Source of the DNA: Methylorubrum rhodinum
Lineage (GTDB): Bacteria > Pseudomonadota > Alphaproteobacteria > Rhizobiales > Beijerinckiaceae
Direction of reading: 5' to 3'
DNA length: 64,000 nucleotides
Assembly (NCBI RefSeq): GCF_014199935.1
Contig: NZ_JACHOP010000006.1
Span: 186,001-250,000, forward strand
A model generated the notes under the pieces. It was not told the DNA's origin. It saw only the letters and a list, made by a program, of their open reading frames with translations, and made no database searches. Made by a program: the position numbers and the translations under genes. Shown here piece by piece: positions 1-9,294 of this stretch. Within the stretch, counting starts at the first letter, position 1; each line of letters begins with the position of its first letter.

Positions 1-71
1 TCCTGATAGCGCGCCGGATCGGCGGCGCGGGCGACGTCCATGACGATGTCGGAGGGAGGGGTGATGCTCAT
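1..71 (-). CDS. Rod-binding (CheL/FlgJ-type) flagellar protein, N-terminal fragment
   Basis: Only the first 23 codons lie in the window; the gene continues off the left edge. The visible start reads MSITPPSDIVMDVARAADPA. From family memory this resembles the N-terminus of the rhizobial CheL/FlgJ-like rod-binding proteins, which help build the flagellar rod. It lies on the same strand and downstream of flhA, fliR and the FliJ-like gene, which supports a flagellar role. The identification rests on a short stretch plus context. Confidence 0.6.
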   Translation of the reverse strand, partial: MSITPPSDIVMDVARAADPARYQ

Positions 72-90
72 CGTGCTTCACGGCTCGGCT

Positions 91-202
91 CTCCTCCCCC
101 TTGCGGGGAGGAGTTGGAGGTGGGGGTGGTTCAGGATGAGGCGGAAGCGGTGCCTTCTGCGCGACCCCCACCCCTGACCCCTCTCCGCAGGGGGGAGGGG
201 AA
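91..202. repeat. Imperfect inverted repeat in the flagellar cluster
   Basis: A C/G-tract-rich segment (91-130, beginning CTCCTCCCCCTTGCGGGGAG) is mirrored by 164-202 (ACCCCCACCCCTGACCCCTC followed by CGCAGGGGGG). The arms flank about 35 bases and could fold into a long hairpin between the FliJ-like gene and the rod-binding gene. It looks like a dispersed intergenic palindrome and could attenuate or terminate transcription. Confidence 0.5.
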
Positions 203-230
203 CGTCGGTGTCGACCCTAGCCCCCGTGGC

Positions 231-644
231 TTACGGGAGGCTTGCGTCGCGGCGTTGCGCCAGGCCGTCGAGGCGCTCGATGCCCTCGACCCGCTCGCGC
301 TCGCGCCGCAGCAGGTCGCCCACGCGCTCGGCGCCGAGTTCGGCCCGCTTCTGCGCGAGGCCCTTTTCGCGCACGTCGTCGCTTTGACGGGCGGCCGCCT
401 GTTCCAGCTCGGTGGCGCGGGTGGCGAGCGCCCGCAGCCGCCGGTTGGCCGCTTCGAGAAACAGGTGGCCGTGGCTGTCGCCGCCGAGCGCCGCGAGCAG
501 GGCGGCCCGGTCCGCCTCGACCGCGTCGGCATCGCGGCGGATCGCGGCGAGCTGCCATTCGGCGGCGCGGCGCATCTGCTCCTGCACGGCGGTGAGCCGC
601 TCGGCGCGCTTGAGGCGTTTTCCCAAGTCCCCGGTCGCGGCCAT
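231..644 (-). CDS. FliJ-like flagellar export chaperone (coiled coil)
   Basis: A 137-residue, Arg/Ala/Glu-rich protein that appears almost wholly alpha-helical, with long heptad-like stretches (RLKRAERLTAVQEQMRRAAE near residues 10-29). No membrane segment or signal peptide is seen. FliJ-type proteins are about 140-150 residue coiled-coil components of the flagellar type III export ATPase complex that escort substrates to FlhA. The start lies 4 bases beyond the fliR stop and the gene precedes a rod-binding gene, so a flagellar role is likely. The FliJ assignment is inferred from size, coiled coil and position, not from a diagnostic motif. A generic coiled-coil flagellar accessory protein is the alternative. 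Confidence 0.6.
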   Translation of the reverse strand: MAATGDLGKRLKRAERLTAVQEQMRRAAEWQLAAIRRDADAVEADRAALLAALGGDSHGHLFLEAANRRLRALATRATELEQAAARQSDDVREKGLAQKRAELGAERVGDLLRRERERVEGIERLDGLAQRRDASLP

Positions 645-648
645 GGTC

Positions 649-1419
649 TCAGCCCCGCCTCAGCCATTGGGCGTAGCCCGCGAGGAACTGGGTCATGAAC
701 TCGCCGGCGACCGTGTAGAGCAGGATCAGCGCGCCGAACATGATGAACGGCGTGGCGACGAAGTAGACCGGAATCGTCGGCGTGAGCTTGTTCACGAAGC
801 CCGCCGCGAGGTTCACCGCCACCGCGTAGATCACGAAGGGCGCGGCGATGCGGAGCGCCAGGGTGAAGGCCTCGCCGATCTGGTCGGTGATGCGCACGAG
901 CGCGGTCTGGGTGCCGAGGCCCTCGCCCGGCGGGATGCGGGAATAGGAATCGACCAGCCCGCGAAACAGCTCCCAGTGCAGGTCGGCGGCGAACATCAGC
1001 GCGACCGCGGAGAAGACGATGAAGGATTCGACCGCCGGGATCGCGTCGGTGCCCTCCACCGGCGTGCCCGGCATGGAGCCGAAGCCGACCATGGTCGAGG
1101 TCGCGTTCATCACGGTCTCCAGCACGAACACGAAGATGCGGCCGAGGAGCCCGATCAGCAGCCCGGTGAAGGTCTCGCTGGCGATCCAGAACAACGTCTC
1201 GGTCGGGGCCTGGCCCGAGACCTTCGTCTGGAACAGCGGCAGCAGCAGCGGCGTCACCGCGAGCGAGACGCCGCCCGCGATCAGCAGACGGACCTGCGCC
1301 GGCACCCGCGGGCTCGACAGGCCCGGCACGATGAGGAGGCAGGCGCCGACGCGGCAGAAGATCAGGAAGGTGGCGAGCGCCGCATCCCCCCCGAGCAGGC
1401 TGCCGGCCAGGGGGATCAC
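649..1419 (-). CDS. fliR: Flagellar biosynthesis protein FliR
   Basis: 256 residues with about six hydrophobic helices, the usual length for FliR. FliR is an integral part of the export gate (FliP/FliQ/FliR core) of the flagellar type III secretion system in the inner membrane. Recognisable FliR features are [20 protein letters not shown], the [14 protein letters not shown] loop and the [14 protein letters not shown] segment near the C-terminus. The GTG start is chosen because it overlaps the flhA stop (GTGA), which implies translational coupling. The open frame extends further upstream, but that part only shadows flhA. Confidence 0.93.
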   Translation of the reverse strand: MIPLAGSLLGGDAALATFLIFCRVGACLLIVPGLSSPRVPAQVRLLIAGGVSLAVTPLLLPLFQTKVSGQAPTETLFWIASETFTGLLIGLLGRIFVFVLETVMNATSTMVGFGSMPGTPVEGTDAIPAVESFIVFSAVALMFAADLHWELFRGLVDSYSRIPPGEGLGTQTALVRITDQIGEAFTLALRIAAPFVIYAVAVNLAAGFVNKLTPTIPVYFVATPFIMFGALILLYTVAGEFMTQFLAGYAQWLRRG

Positions 1420-3497
1420 GCGATGGTGCCCAGCGACTTGATCTCGACGCCGCGGGCGATCTCGAGATGCGAGAGCACCGGCAGGGTCGGGAAGATGCGC
1501 TCGATGATCATGCGGACATAAGGGCGCGCGTCGGGCGCGGTGACGAGGGCGAAGCTGTGGACCTGCCGCATCCGGTCGCGGATCGCGGTGCCGGCCTCGG
1601 AACCGAACTGCTCGACGAGGCGCGGGTCGATGTCGAACTCGATCACCTCGCCCTTGGCGTCGCGCTTGAGGCTCTGATGGAAGGTGAGATCCCAGTTGGC
1701 GCCGAGCCGCAGCACGTGGAGCGTGCCGTCCTCGGCGAGATCGCCGCAGATCTGCTGGGCGACGCGCATCCGCACGTGCTCGGCGATCTGCTCGGCACGC
1801 CGGGCATGGGGGGTGATCTCGGCCACCGCCTCTAGGATCAGATGCAGGTTGCGGATCGAGACGCGCTCGGACAGCAGCAGCTTCAAGACCGCCTGAAGGC
1901 CGGAATGGGAGATCTGGGACGGGCTGATCTCGTCGAGCAGGCGCTTGTATTCCGGGTCGAGCCGGTCGAGCAGGGCGCGCATGTCCTTGTAGGACAGGAA
2001 CTGGGGCAGGTTGTTGCGGATCACCTCGGAGAGGTGGGTCAGCAGCACCGAGGCGCCGTCGATCGCCTCGAAGCCGGAGCGGCGCACCTCGCCGGCATAG
2101 GCGTCGACCACCCAGAGCGCCTTCATGCCGAAGGCGGGCTCGCGCACCTCGTCGCCGGGCACGTCGGGCCGCGGGCCCTCGCCGACGACGACGAGCAACT
2201 CGCCCGGCCGCATCTCCTGGGTCGCGGCGGTCGTGCCGTGGATGCGGATCTGGTAGGTCTTGGGCGGCAGGCTCAGGCTGTCGGTGAGCTTGATGTCGGG
2301 CACGACGAAGCCGTACTGGCGCGCGAACTTGCGGCGCATCTTGGCCACCCGATGCTGCAATTCGGCGTGGCTGGTCTGGATCTGCGCCGAGACCTGACGG
2401 CCGAGGCACAGCTCGATCTCCGGGGTCTTGAGCTGCTCCTTGACCGAATCCTTCACCTCGGCCTGCTTGGCCTCCTCGGTGAGCCGGGTCTTGGCGGCGG
2501 TGAGCGCGGCCTGGGCGGCGCGGCGCTTGGGGATCGTGATCGCCATGAAGCCGAGCAGGCCCGAGAGCGCGACGAAGGGCACGAAGGGCAGGCCCGGCAC
2601 CAGGGCAAACAGCAGCATCAGGACGGCGGAGACGAGAAGCGCGCGGGGATAGGCGCCGAGCTGGCCCATCACCGCCTCTTCCGCCGTGCCGCGGGTGCCG
2701 CCCTTCGAGACCAGGAGGCCGGCGGCCAGCGACACGATCAGCGCCGGGATCTGCGAGACGAGGCCGTCGCCGACCGACAGCTTGACGAAGACGTCTGCGG
2801 CCTGCCCCAGCGGCATGCCGTGGCGCGTCGTGCCGATGATGATGCCGCCGAAGACGTTGACCGCGATGACGATGAGCGAGGCCACCGCCTCGCCGCGCAC
2901 GAATTTCGAGGCGCCGTCCATCGAGCCGAAGAAGGCCGATTCTTCCTCCAGCTCCCGGCGGCGGCGCTGCGCCTCCTTGTCGTCGATCAGGCCGGCATTG
3001 AGATCGGCATCGATCGCCATCTGCTTGCCGGGGATGGCATCCAGCGTGAAGCGGGCGCCGACCTCGGCGATGCGGGTCGCGCCCTTGGTGATGACGAGGA
3101 AGTTGACCGTGATCAGGATCACGAAGACGACGATTCCGATCACGAAATCGCCGCTCATCACGAACTGCGAAAAACCCTGGATGACGTGGCCGGCGGCGTC
3201 CACGCCCTTCTGGCCGTTGGCCAGGATCAGGCGCGTCGTCGCGATGCCGAGCGCGAGCCGCAGCAGCGTGGCGATGAGCAGCACGGTCGGGAAAGCGGAG
3301 AATTCGAGCGGCTTCTGAATCCAGAGCGCCACCATCAGGATCAGCACCGAGAGCGCGATCGAGAAGGCCAGCCCGACATCGATCAGGACGGCGGGAACCG
3401 GCAGGAACAGCACCGCCAGGATCGCGACGATGCCGGCCGCGAAGCCGAAATCCCGCCGCGACTTCTTCTCCAGGACGAGCGTCTCGCTCACCGCCAT
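1416..3497 (-). CDS. flhA: Flagellar biosynthesis protein FlhA
   Basis: 693 residues, normal for FlhA, the large export-gate subunit that binds chaperone-substrate complexes. The N-terminal half has about eight membrane helices; the conserved FHIPEP-family region is visible ([20 protein letters not shown], then [20 protein letters not shown]). The C-terminal half, from about residue 360, is the soluble cytoplasmic domain ending LGTIA. The open frame could start at 3830, but the upstream 111 residues are low-complexity and unlike Flh[21 protein letters not shown] is the natural N-terminus. It heads flhA-fliR-fliJ-like-rod protein. Confidence 0.95.
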   Translation of the reverse strand: MAVSETLVLEKKSRRDFGFAAGIVAILAVLFLPVPAVLIDVGLAFSIALSVLILMVALWIQKPLEFSAFPTVLLIATLLRLALGIATTRLILANGQKGVDAAGHVIQGFSQFVMSGDFVIGIVVFVILITVNFLVITKGATRIAEVGARFTLDAIPGKQMAIDADLNAGLIDDKEAQRRRRELEEESAFFGSMDGASKFVRGEAVASLIVIAVNVFGGIIIGTTRHGMPLGQAADVFVKLSVGDGLVSQIPALIVSLAAGLLVSKGGTRGTAEEAVMGQLGAYPRALLVSAVLMLLFALVPGLPFVPFVALSGLLGFMAITIPKRRAAQAALTAAKTRLTEEAKQAEVKDSVKEQLKTPEIELCLGRQVSAQIQTSHAELQHRVAKMRRKFARQYGFVVPDIKLTDSLSLPPKTYQIRIHGTTAATQEMRPGELLVVVGEGPRPDVPGDEVREPAFGMKALWVVDAYAGEVRRSGFEAIDGASVLLTHLSEVIRNNLPQFLSYKDMRALLDRLDPEYKRLLDEISPSQISHSGLQAVLKLLLSERVSIRNLHLILEAVAEITPHARRAEQIAEHVRMRVAQQICGDLAEDGTLHVLRLGANWDLTFHQSLKRDAKGEVIEFDIDPRLVEQFGSEAGTAIRDRMRQVHSFALVTAPDARPYVRMIIERIFPTLPVLSHLEIARGVEIKSLGTIA

Positions 3498-3750
3498 GAC
3501 GACACCGCTGCCAGCTTCATGCGGCGGTGATCGCGCAGCAAGCTTGCGCGGGGATGGGGCGGGGGTGAAACGCGATCGCGTCGATGGCTGCTCAGGGTGG
3601 AGAGGAAGCCTCAGGTTGCAGTGAGGATCTGAGGAAGTCAGCTGGCCGCCGCCTCGCCAAGGATCGGGAGTGCAAGAGCCGAACGGCACGCGCCTTCGTG
3701 CTTCTGGCCTCCGTCCGCCCCATGACGTGAAAGCTCTGTCAAAATACGAG

Positions 3751-4227
3751 CTAAGGATTCGGCGCCCTGATGTCCTGGGCGAGGCGGACCTTCGAGATTT
3801 GGGCGGTCGCGAACAGGGTTCGGGCGCCATCCGCCTCCATGCGGAAGGCCTTCGTCTCGGTGACGATCATCGTGCGGCCGGCCCGGATCACCTCGCTCTC
3901 GAACTCGGCCTGAGCGCCGCGCGGCACGGCGGTCAGGATCGTGGTCGCCATGCTGGTGCTCACGGCGTACTCCTCCGCGGCCAGCAGCGGCAGCGTCGCC
4001 AGCATGCTGGTCACGTCGATCATCGCGTAGGTGACGCCGCCGTGCAGCGCCTGCGAGAGGTTGTCGGTTGCGGGAGCGACGCGCAGCCGCGTGCGGCAGC
4101 GACCGGGGGCTTGGTCGAGGATCTCCAGTCCGCAATGGCGCTGGAACGGGTGCTCGACCAGCGCCCGGCTGTGCGCCCGGGCGTGGGGCGGGATCGGCGT
4201 TCGGGTGCCCGACTCGACATTCGTCAT
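3751..4227 (-). CDS. PaaI-family hotdog thioesterase
   Basis: 158 residues with a hotdog fold signature: [20 protein letters not shown] at about 57-76, including the HGGV motif (62-65) and the acidic residue D71 expected in PaaI-type acyl-CoA thioesterases. Such enzymes hydrolyse acyl- or aryl-CoA to free acid and CoA in the cytosol. It is the last gene of the operon that begins with HMG-CoA synthase; its start is 3 bases beyond the stop of the acyl-CoA dehydrogenase. Inferred role: release or proofreading of the operon's CoA-bound product. Confidence 0.85.
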   Translation of the reverse strand: MTNVESGTRTPIPPHARAHSRALVEHPFQRHCGLEILDQAPGRCRTRLRVAPATDNLSQALHGGVTYAMIDVTSMLATLPLLAAEEYAVSTSMATTILTAVPRGAQAEFESEVIRAGRTMIVTETKAFRMEADGARTLFATAQISKVRLAQDIRAPNP

Positions 4228-4230
4228 GGG

Positions 4231-5316
4231 TCAACAGACCTCCTTCGCGAGGGAGCGGGCGATGATCTCGTTCATCACCTGCGTGGTGCCGCCGCCGATG
4301 GCGACGAGGGGGGCGTCGCGCAGGGTCCGCGCGACGAGGCTCGACGCGACGCAGCCGGCCGCGCCGTGGAGCCGCACCGCCGCCGTCGCCGCCCGGTCGA
4401 GGGCGGCCACGGCCGCGTTCTTGGCGATCGCCGCCCGCGCCGCCCCGTCGGCGGCCGCGGTGCCGGCCACGAAGGCGGCGGCGACCGCGACCGCGGTGGC
4501 GACCTCGGCGAGATCATGGCGGACATGGGACATCGCCTCGAGCGGCGCGCCCTGCACGATCCGGACGCGGGCGTGGCGCGCGGCGGCGTCCCGCACCGCC
4601 TCGGCGGAGGCGACCGCCATGGCGGCGAGGTTGAGCCGCTCCTGGGTCAGCGCCCGCTGGAGGGCCCGGCCGGCGGCCTCCGGCCCGCAGATCGCCCGGG
4701 CCGGCACCGCCTCGAAGCGCAGGCCCGCGAGCGGCAGGCAGCGCCAGCCCGAGGGCTCGATCGCCTCCGCGGTCAGGCCCGGATCGGGGCGCTCGGCCAG
4801 GAACAGGCCGATCCCGGTCCCGGTGCGGGCGCCGACCACGAGGGCGTCCGCGCGGGCGCCGTTGCAGATGAAGCGCTTCTCGCCCGTGATCGACCACAGC
4901 CCGTCGGCGCGGGGCTCCGCCCGCGCCCGGAGCGCCGCGAGGTCGGAGCCGGCGCCCGGCTCGGTCAGCGCCAGGGCCACCGTGCGCTCGCCCGCCAGCA
5001 CGGCGCGGGTGAGGTCCTCCGCCCAGGCGGTCCCGGCCTGCGCGACCAGCGCGAGGCTGACCCCGTGGGAGGCGAGGCCCATCGCCAGCCCCTGGGAGCC
5101 GCCGCGGGTCAGTTCCTCGATGAGGATGCGGGCCTCGACCGGACGGTTCGGCGGTACGGGGCCCGGCTCCGTGCCGTAGGCGAGCAGGCCCGCCGCGCCG
5201 GCCCGCGCGTGGAGTTCGGCCGGGTAGGTGCCCGCCCGCTCCCAATCCTCGACATGGGGCGCGACGTGGCGCCCGACGAAGGCCCGGACGGCCTCGCGGA
5301 AGAGTCCGTCGTCCAT
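4231..5316 (-). CDS. Acyl-CoA dehydrogenase family flavoprotein
   Basis: 361 residues. The FAD-binding signature TEPGAGSDLAALRA (118-131), GEKRFICNG (145-153) and the C-terminal IGGGTTQVMNEIIARSLAKE mark the acyl-CoA dehydrogenase family, which oxidises acyl-CoA to 2-enoyl-CoA or, in some members, works as a reductase or oxygenase. The C-terminal part is unusually Ala-rich and no clear catalytic glutamate was assigned. The ATG overlaps the stop of the upstream FAD monooxygenase by one base (TGATG), fixing the start and implying coupling. The substrate is unknown. A branched C5-C6 acyl-CoA from the HMG-CoA branch is an inference from neighbours. Confidence 0.88.
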   Translation of the reverse strand: MDDGLFREAVRAFVGRHVAPHVEDWERAGTYPAELHARAGAAGLLAYGTEPGPVPPNRPVEARILIEELTRGGSQGLAMGLASHGVSLALVAQAGTAWAEDLTRAVLAGERTVALALTEPGAGSDLAALRARAEPRADGLWSITGEKRFICNGARADALVVGARTGTGIGLFLAERPDPGLTAEAIEPSGWRCLPLAGLRFEAVPARAICGPEAAGRALQRALTQERLNLAAMAVASAEAVRDAAARHARVRIVQGAPLEAMSHVRHDLAEVATAVAVAAAFVAGTAAADGAARAAIAKNAAVAALDRAATAAVRLHGAAGCVASSLVARTLRDAPLVAIGGGTTQVMNEIIARSLAKEVC

Positions 5317-6476
5317 CAGAACACGGTCGTCTCGGCGAGCCCGCGGAAGCGGGCCATGTGGGCCTGGAGGCTCTCGCTTGTGACCGCCCCTTCCGCGCGG
5401 AAGTAGAACAGATCGGTCAGGTCGCTCATCACCGCGACCATGTCGCGCGAGCGCGCCACGACCCGCCGGTCGAAGCGGCGCAGGGCGCTCTCCAGGTTGC
5501 CGTCGCAGTTGCACAGCAGCGCCTGGGCGAGGGCGAAGCCGTTCTCCAGGCCGAGCGTCAGGCCGTAGCCGAGGGTCGGCAGCATCGCGTGGGCGCTGTC
5601 GCCGATCAGGACCACCCGGCCGCGGTGCCACTTCGCCAGCCCCTCGACGGCGTGGAGCCGGTTTCCGATCATCCGCTCCGGCGCCGTCGCGGCGATCATC
5701 GCCGGGAGGGGCTCGGCGATCTCGGAGAGATGCGCCTCGATCCGCGCCTTCTCCAGCAGCGGCGCGCCGTGGTGCGGGTAGGCGTAGAACCAGTAGCGCA
5801 GCCCCTGCGCCGCATCGAGCGGGTAGGTCACGACCCGGGCGCCGTCGTAGCTGAAGATCTGGCAGCGGTCGCCGGCGAGCGCCGGATGATCGAAGGTGAC
5901 GATGCCGCGGCAGGCCGCCACCCCGGTATCGACCGCCCGCGCCTCCGGGGCGACGTGCGCGCGCACCCCGGAGAAGACGCCGTCCGTTCCGACCACGAGG
6001 TCGAAGCGGCGGCGCCCGCCGTCGGCGAGGCGGATCGTGGCGCCCTCCGCGTCCTGCTCGATCTCCGTGCAGGGCGCCCCGTAGACCACCGCGTCCGGCG
6101 GCAGCGCCTCGCGCAGCAGCCGGAACAGGCGGGTGCGGTGGAACATCACCGCGGGCGCCGGGAAGTCGAACCCTTCGAGCCGGACCGGCTGGCTGTGGAT
6201 CAGCCGGCCGTGGCGGTCGTGGGTGTCGAGGTGCTCGATCGGCTGGCCGGCCGCCAGGACGCGGTCGTCGCCGAAGATGAAGCGCAGCACCTGCACCCCC
6301 TGCGGCCAGACATAGATGCCCGAGCCCGCGTCCCGGGGGCCGTCGCCGCGCTCGAACACCTGCGCCTCGATGCCGAGGCGCCGCAGGAGGAGGGCGAAGG
6401 CCAGCCCGTTGAGGCCCGCGCCGACGATGCCGACCCGCATCGCGCCGCCCGTGCCGGGAATCGCCGTGCCGCTCAT
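5316..6476 (-). CDS. FAD-dependent monooxygenase (PHBH/UbiH-like)
   Basis: 386 residues, class A flavoprotein monooxygenase. The N-terminal Rossmann motif is VGIVGAGLNGLAFALLLRR (about 15-33) with FERGDG at 41-46; the DG motif is VVGTDGVFSGVR (161-172) and the FAD ribityl motif is VLIGDSAHAMLPTLGYG (289-305). These enzymes use NAD(P)H and O2 to hydroxylate or epoxidise small substrates. Start ATG 6476 overlaps the stop of the amidotransferase gene (ATGA). An internal Met 12 residues in is a weaker alternative. Being inside an acyl-CoA operon with an amidotransferase suggests a tailoring oxidation. Confidence 0.88.
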   Translation of the reverse strand: MSGTAIPGTGGAMRVGIVGAGLNGLAFALLLRRLGIEAQVFERGDGPRDAGSGIYVWPQGVQVLRFIFGDDRVLAAGQPIEHLDTHDRHGRLIHSQPVRLEGFDFPAPAVMFHRTRLFRLLREALPPDAVVYGAPCTEIEQDAEGATIRLADGGRRRFDLVVGTDGVFSGVRAHVAPEARAVDTGVAACRGIVTFDHPALAGDRCQIFSYDGARVVTYPLDAAQGLRYWFYAYPHHGAPLLEKARIEAHLSEIAEPLPAMIAATAPERMIGNRLHAVEGLAKWHRGRVVLIGDSAHAMLPTLGYGLTLGLENGFALAQALLCNCDGNLESALRRFDRRVVARSRDMVAVMSDLTDLFYFRAEGAVTSESLQAHMARFRGLAETTVF

Positions 6477-8434
6477 GCCGCAACCTCCAGGCTCCCGCCG
6501 GCCGAGGGACCGGACGAGGTGTCGGTGGACAGGCCGAAGCGGCGCTGCATCAGGCACAGACTGGTGATCTCGGTGAACATCGGGTCGAGGGCGGCCTGGC
6601 CGGCGGGCGGCAAGTCGGCGGCCTGCGCGTAGGCACGCCGCACGGCCCCCGCGTCGAAGAAGGGCAGGGCCTCCAGCGCCCGGCTCGCGAGGGTGTCGCG
6701 CACGAGCTGCGAGAGCCGGTCCTCGCGCCGGGGCGTCGCGGGGGGCGCGCGGAAGTAGTGCTTCTTGCGCCGGTAGAGGGCGTCCGGCAGGAACGGCCGC
6801 ATCGCCTCGCGGAAGACGTGCTTCTCCGTGGCACCGCGGATCTTGTGGCGGACCGGGATGCGCGCGGCGAGTTCCGCGACGTGGTGGTCGAGGAGCGGCA
6901 CGCGGCCCTCGATGCTGTTGGCCATCTCCATCCGGTCGCCGAGCGTCGTCAGCACGAAGTTCGGCAGGAAGCTCTTGGCCCAGAGATACATCGAGCGGTG
7001 AACCGGGTCGCGGCCCGAGAGCCGCGGGTGGTCGAGGCCGTTGTAGAAGCGCCGGTAGGGGGCGATTCCCGCGGCGCGGGCGCGCAGCCCGCCATCGTAG
7101 AGCCGCTGGAGCGCATCGAACCAGCCCGCCTGGTTGGCGACCCAGGAGACCCCATGGCCGAGGCGCTCCGTCATCCACGCGGCGTCGGCGGGCAGGGCCT
7201 CGCGGCCGTAGCCGCCCTCGCTCGCGGCGAGCCGCTCGCGCAGTTCGCGGAGCACGGCCGGGTCCTGGCCCTCCGGGTTGTGCAGGATCATGTCGCGGCG
7301 GAAATGGGGATAGCCGGCGAACATCTCGTCGGCGCCCTCGCCGGTGAGCACCACCTTGAAGCCGGCCTGCGCGACCGCCCGGCTCAGACGGTACTTGGCG
7401 ACGCCGTGCGCGTTGAAGAACGGCGTCTCGTTGTGCCAGAGCGCGTCCTCGAAGTCGTCGGCGAGATCGTCCTGCGCGACCGGGATCGGGTGGAAGCGGG
7501 CACCGTTGAAGGCGGCGGCCTCCGCGGCGAAGCGGCGCTCGTCGTAATCCCCGTCGTCGGTGAAGGAGAGGTTGAAGGCGTCGAGCGGCGCCTCGCGCAG
7601 GTGCGTGGCGCAGCCGAGCATCGCCGAGGAATCGATGCCCCCGCTGAGGTAGACAGCGACCGGCACGTCGGCGCGCAGCCGCAGCGAGACCGCCTCCAGC
7701 ACGGCCGCCCGCAGGGCCTCGACGGCCTCCGCCTCGCCCATATCCCCCTCGGCCAGGGTTTGCGCCGTGGCGAAGTCGAGGTCCCAGTAGGCGCGCTCGC
7801 GGACGCGGCCCGGCGAGGCGGTCAGGATGTGGCCCGGCGCGAGGCTGCGCACGTTCCGGAACAGGGTGCGGTCGCCGAGGTAGAAGCCGCGGGAGACGTA
7901 GGCGTCCTCGTCCCAGACCGCGGGCACGCCGGCGGCGAGCAGCGCCTTGACCTCGGAGCCGACGTAGAGGGCGCCCGCGTGCTCGGCGACGAAGAGCGGC
8001 TTGATGCCGAAGCGGTCGCGCATGGCCACGAGCTGGCGCTCGGCGGCATCGTAGAGCACGAGCGCGAACTCGCCGCGCAGGCGCTCCAGCCCGGCCGTGC
8101 CGAACTCGCGGTAGAGGTGCAGCGCGATCTCGCTGTCGCTCTCGGTGCGGAAGCGGCAGCCGCGCGCCTCCAGCTCGGCGCGGATGCGCTCGAAGTCGTA
8201 GAACTCGCCGTTGACGATGAGCTGCACCTGCCCGTCCGCCGAGGCGATGGGCTGGCGCCCGTTGTCGAGGCCGATGATGCTGAGGCGGGTGTGGCCGAGG
8301 GCGACGCCCGCCCGCGGGTCCAGCCAGACGTCGTGCTCGTCGGGGCCGCGGTGGCGGATCGCCGCGAGGCCGGCGAGGATGTCGCGGCGCGCGATCGGGC
8401 GGGTGCCGCTCTGGACGGCGAGGAAGCCGCACAT
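6473..8434 (-). CDS. asnB: Asparagine-synthetase-type glutamine amidotransferase
   Basis: 653 residues in two domains. Residues 1-200 form a class II glutaminase with nucleophile Cys2 (MCGFLAVQSG), R50 in LGHTRLSI and NGEFYDF at 75-81. Residues 220-600 form the ATP pyrophosphatase synthetase domain with PP-loop VYLSGGIDSSAML (261-273). It adenylates a carboxylate and transfers ammonia from glutamine. Free asparagine synthesis is possible, but members in biosynthetic operons amidate other acids. It lies between a crotonase and an FAD monooxygenase, which points to a dedicated substrate. All glutaminase and synthetase motifs checked are intact. Confidence 0.9.
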   Translation of the reverse strand: MCGFLAVQSGTRPIARRDILAGLAAIRHRGPDEHDVWLDPRAGVALGHTRLSIIGLDNGRQPIASADGQVQLIVNGEFYDFERIRAELEARGCRFRTESDSEIALHLYREFGTAGLERLRGEFALVLYDAAERQLVAMRDRFGIKPLFVAEHAGALYVGSEVKALLAAGVPAVWDEDAYVSRGFYLGDRTLFRNVRSLAPGHILTASPGRVRERAYWDLDFATAQTLAEGDMGEAEAVEALRAAVLEAVSLRLRADVPVAVYLSGGIDSSAMLGCATHLREAPLDAFNLSFTDDGDYDERRFAAEAAAFNGARFHPIPVAQDDLADDFEDALWHNETPFFNAHGVAKYRLSRAVAQAGFKVVLTGEGADEMFAGYPHFRRDMILHNPEGQDPAVLRELRERLAASEGGYGREALPADAAWMTERLGHGVSWVANQAGWFDALQRLYDGGLRARAAGIAPYRRFYNGLDHPRLSGRDPVHRSMYLWAKSFLPNFVLTTLGDRMEMANSIEGRVPLLDHHVAELAARIPVRHKIRGATEKHVFREAMRPFLPDALYRRKKHYFRAPPATPRREDRLSQLVRDTLASRALEALPFFDAGAVRRAYAQAADLPPAGQAALDPMFTEITSLCLMQRRFGLSTDTSSGPSAGGSLEVAA

Positions 8435-8473
8435 GGTCGATCTCCTATCGGGTTGGAAAGGGGTGGCGGGGCC

Positions 8474-9289
8474 TCAGGCGGCCTCGCCGACGGCCGGGAT
8501 CCAGGCGGGGCGTCGCTTGGCCAGGAAGGCGGCCATGCCCTCCTGCGCCTCCGCGCCGACCCGCAGGCGGGCGATGAGGCGGCAGGTGCTCTCCGCCTCC
8601 TCCGAGAGCCCGTCATGCTCCTGGAGCTGTCCCAGCAGGCTCTTGCAGCCGCGCAGGGCCTCGGGGCCGCAGGCCGCGACCGAGGCCAGCAGCGCCTCGA
8701 CGCGCTCCGGCAGGGCGTCCGCCGCCACCACCTCGTGGACGAGGCCGTCCGCGAGGGCGGCGCGCGCACCGAACGCCTCCGCCGCCAGGAAGCGGCCGCG
8801 CGCCCGGCGCACGCCGATGGCGCGGACCACGAAGGGCCCGATCACCGCCGGCACGAGCCCGAGGCAGGGCTCGCTGAACCGGAAGGTCGCGGCCTCCTCG
8901 GCCAGCACCATGTCGGCGCAGGCGAGCAGCCCGAGCCCGCCGCCGTAGGTGCAGCCCTGGGCCACCGCGATCACCGGCATCGGCAGGGCCGAGAGGCCGC
9001 GCAACGCCGTCACGAGGTGGCGCGCGTCCCGCAGGTTGTCGGCCTCGGCCATGCAGGCCCCGCGGCGCATCCAGTTCAGGTCGGCGCCGGCGCAGAAGTG
9101 GCGCCCCTCGCCGGTGAGGAGCACGGCCCGCAGGGCCGGATCCCGGGCGAGATCCGCCGCGGCTTCCGCGATCTCGCCGAGCATGACCTCGTCGAGGGCG
9201 TTGCCGCGCCGCGGCCGGGCGAGGCGGATCTCGGCGATCTCCGCGCCGCCGCGGGACACGCGGCGGCTCACGTGGACGGACCGGTCCAT
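8474..9289 (-). CDS. Enoyl-CoA hydratase, methylglutaconyl-CoA-hydratase-like
   Basis: 271 residues, crotonase superfamily. Visible motifs: GRHFCAGADLNWMRRG (62-77), the oxyanion-hole stretch GCTYGGGLGLLACADM (112-127) and SEPCLGLVPAVIGPFVVRAI (139-158), where E140 fits a catalytic glutamate. The GADLNWM and GLVPAVI pair is typical of LiuC/AtuE-type 3-methylglutaconyl-CoA hydratases, which interconvert HMG-CoA and 3-methylglutaconyl-CoA. The start codon is 5 bases past the stop of HMG-CoA synthase, so the two probably act on the same intermediate. A generic enoyl-CoA hydratase is the alternative. Confidence 0.87.
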   Translation of the reverse strand: MDRSVHVSRRVSRGGAEIAEIRLARPRRGNALDEVMLGEIAEAAADLARDPALRAVLLTGEGRHFCAGADLNWMRRGACMAEADNLRDARHLVTALRGLSALPMPVIAVAQGCTYGGGLGLLACADMVLAEEAATFRFSEPCLGLVPAVIGPFVVRAIGVRRARGRFLAAEAFGARAALADGLVHEVVAADALPERVEALLASVAACGPEALRGCKSLLGQLQEHDGLSEEAESTCRLIARLRVGAEAQEGMAAFLAKRRPAWIPAVGEAA

Positions 9290-9294
9290 GGCGA

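Noticed and set aside
412..3530. Long plus-strand frames opposite flhA/fliR.
   Set aside because: Low-complexity translations (Arg/His/Asp-rich), no motifs; shadows of the flagellar genes.
4231..6483. Possible fusion of the acyl-CoA dehydrogenase with an upstream 389-codon extension.
   Set aside because: The extension is the out-of-frame shadow of the FAD monooxygenase; the TGATG junction gives a clean separate start.
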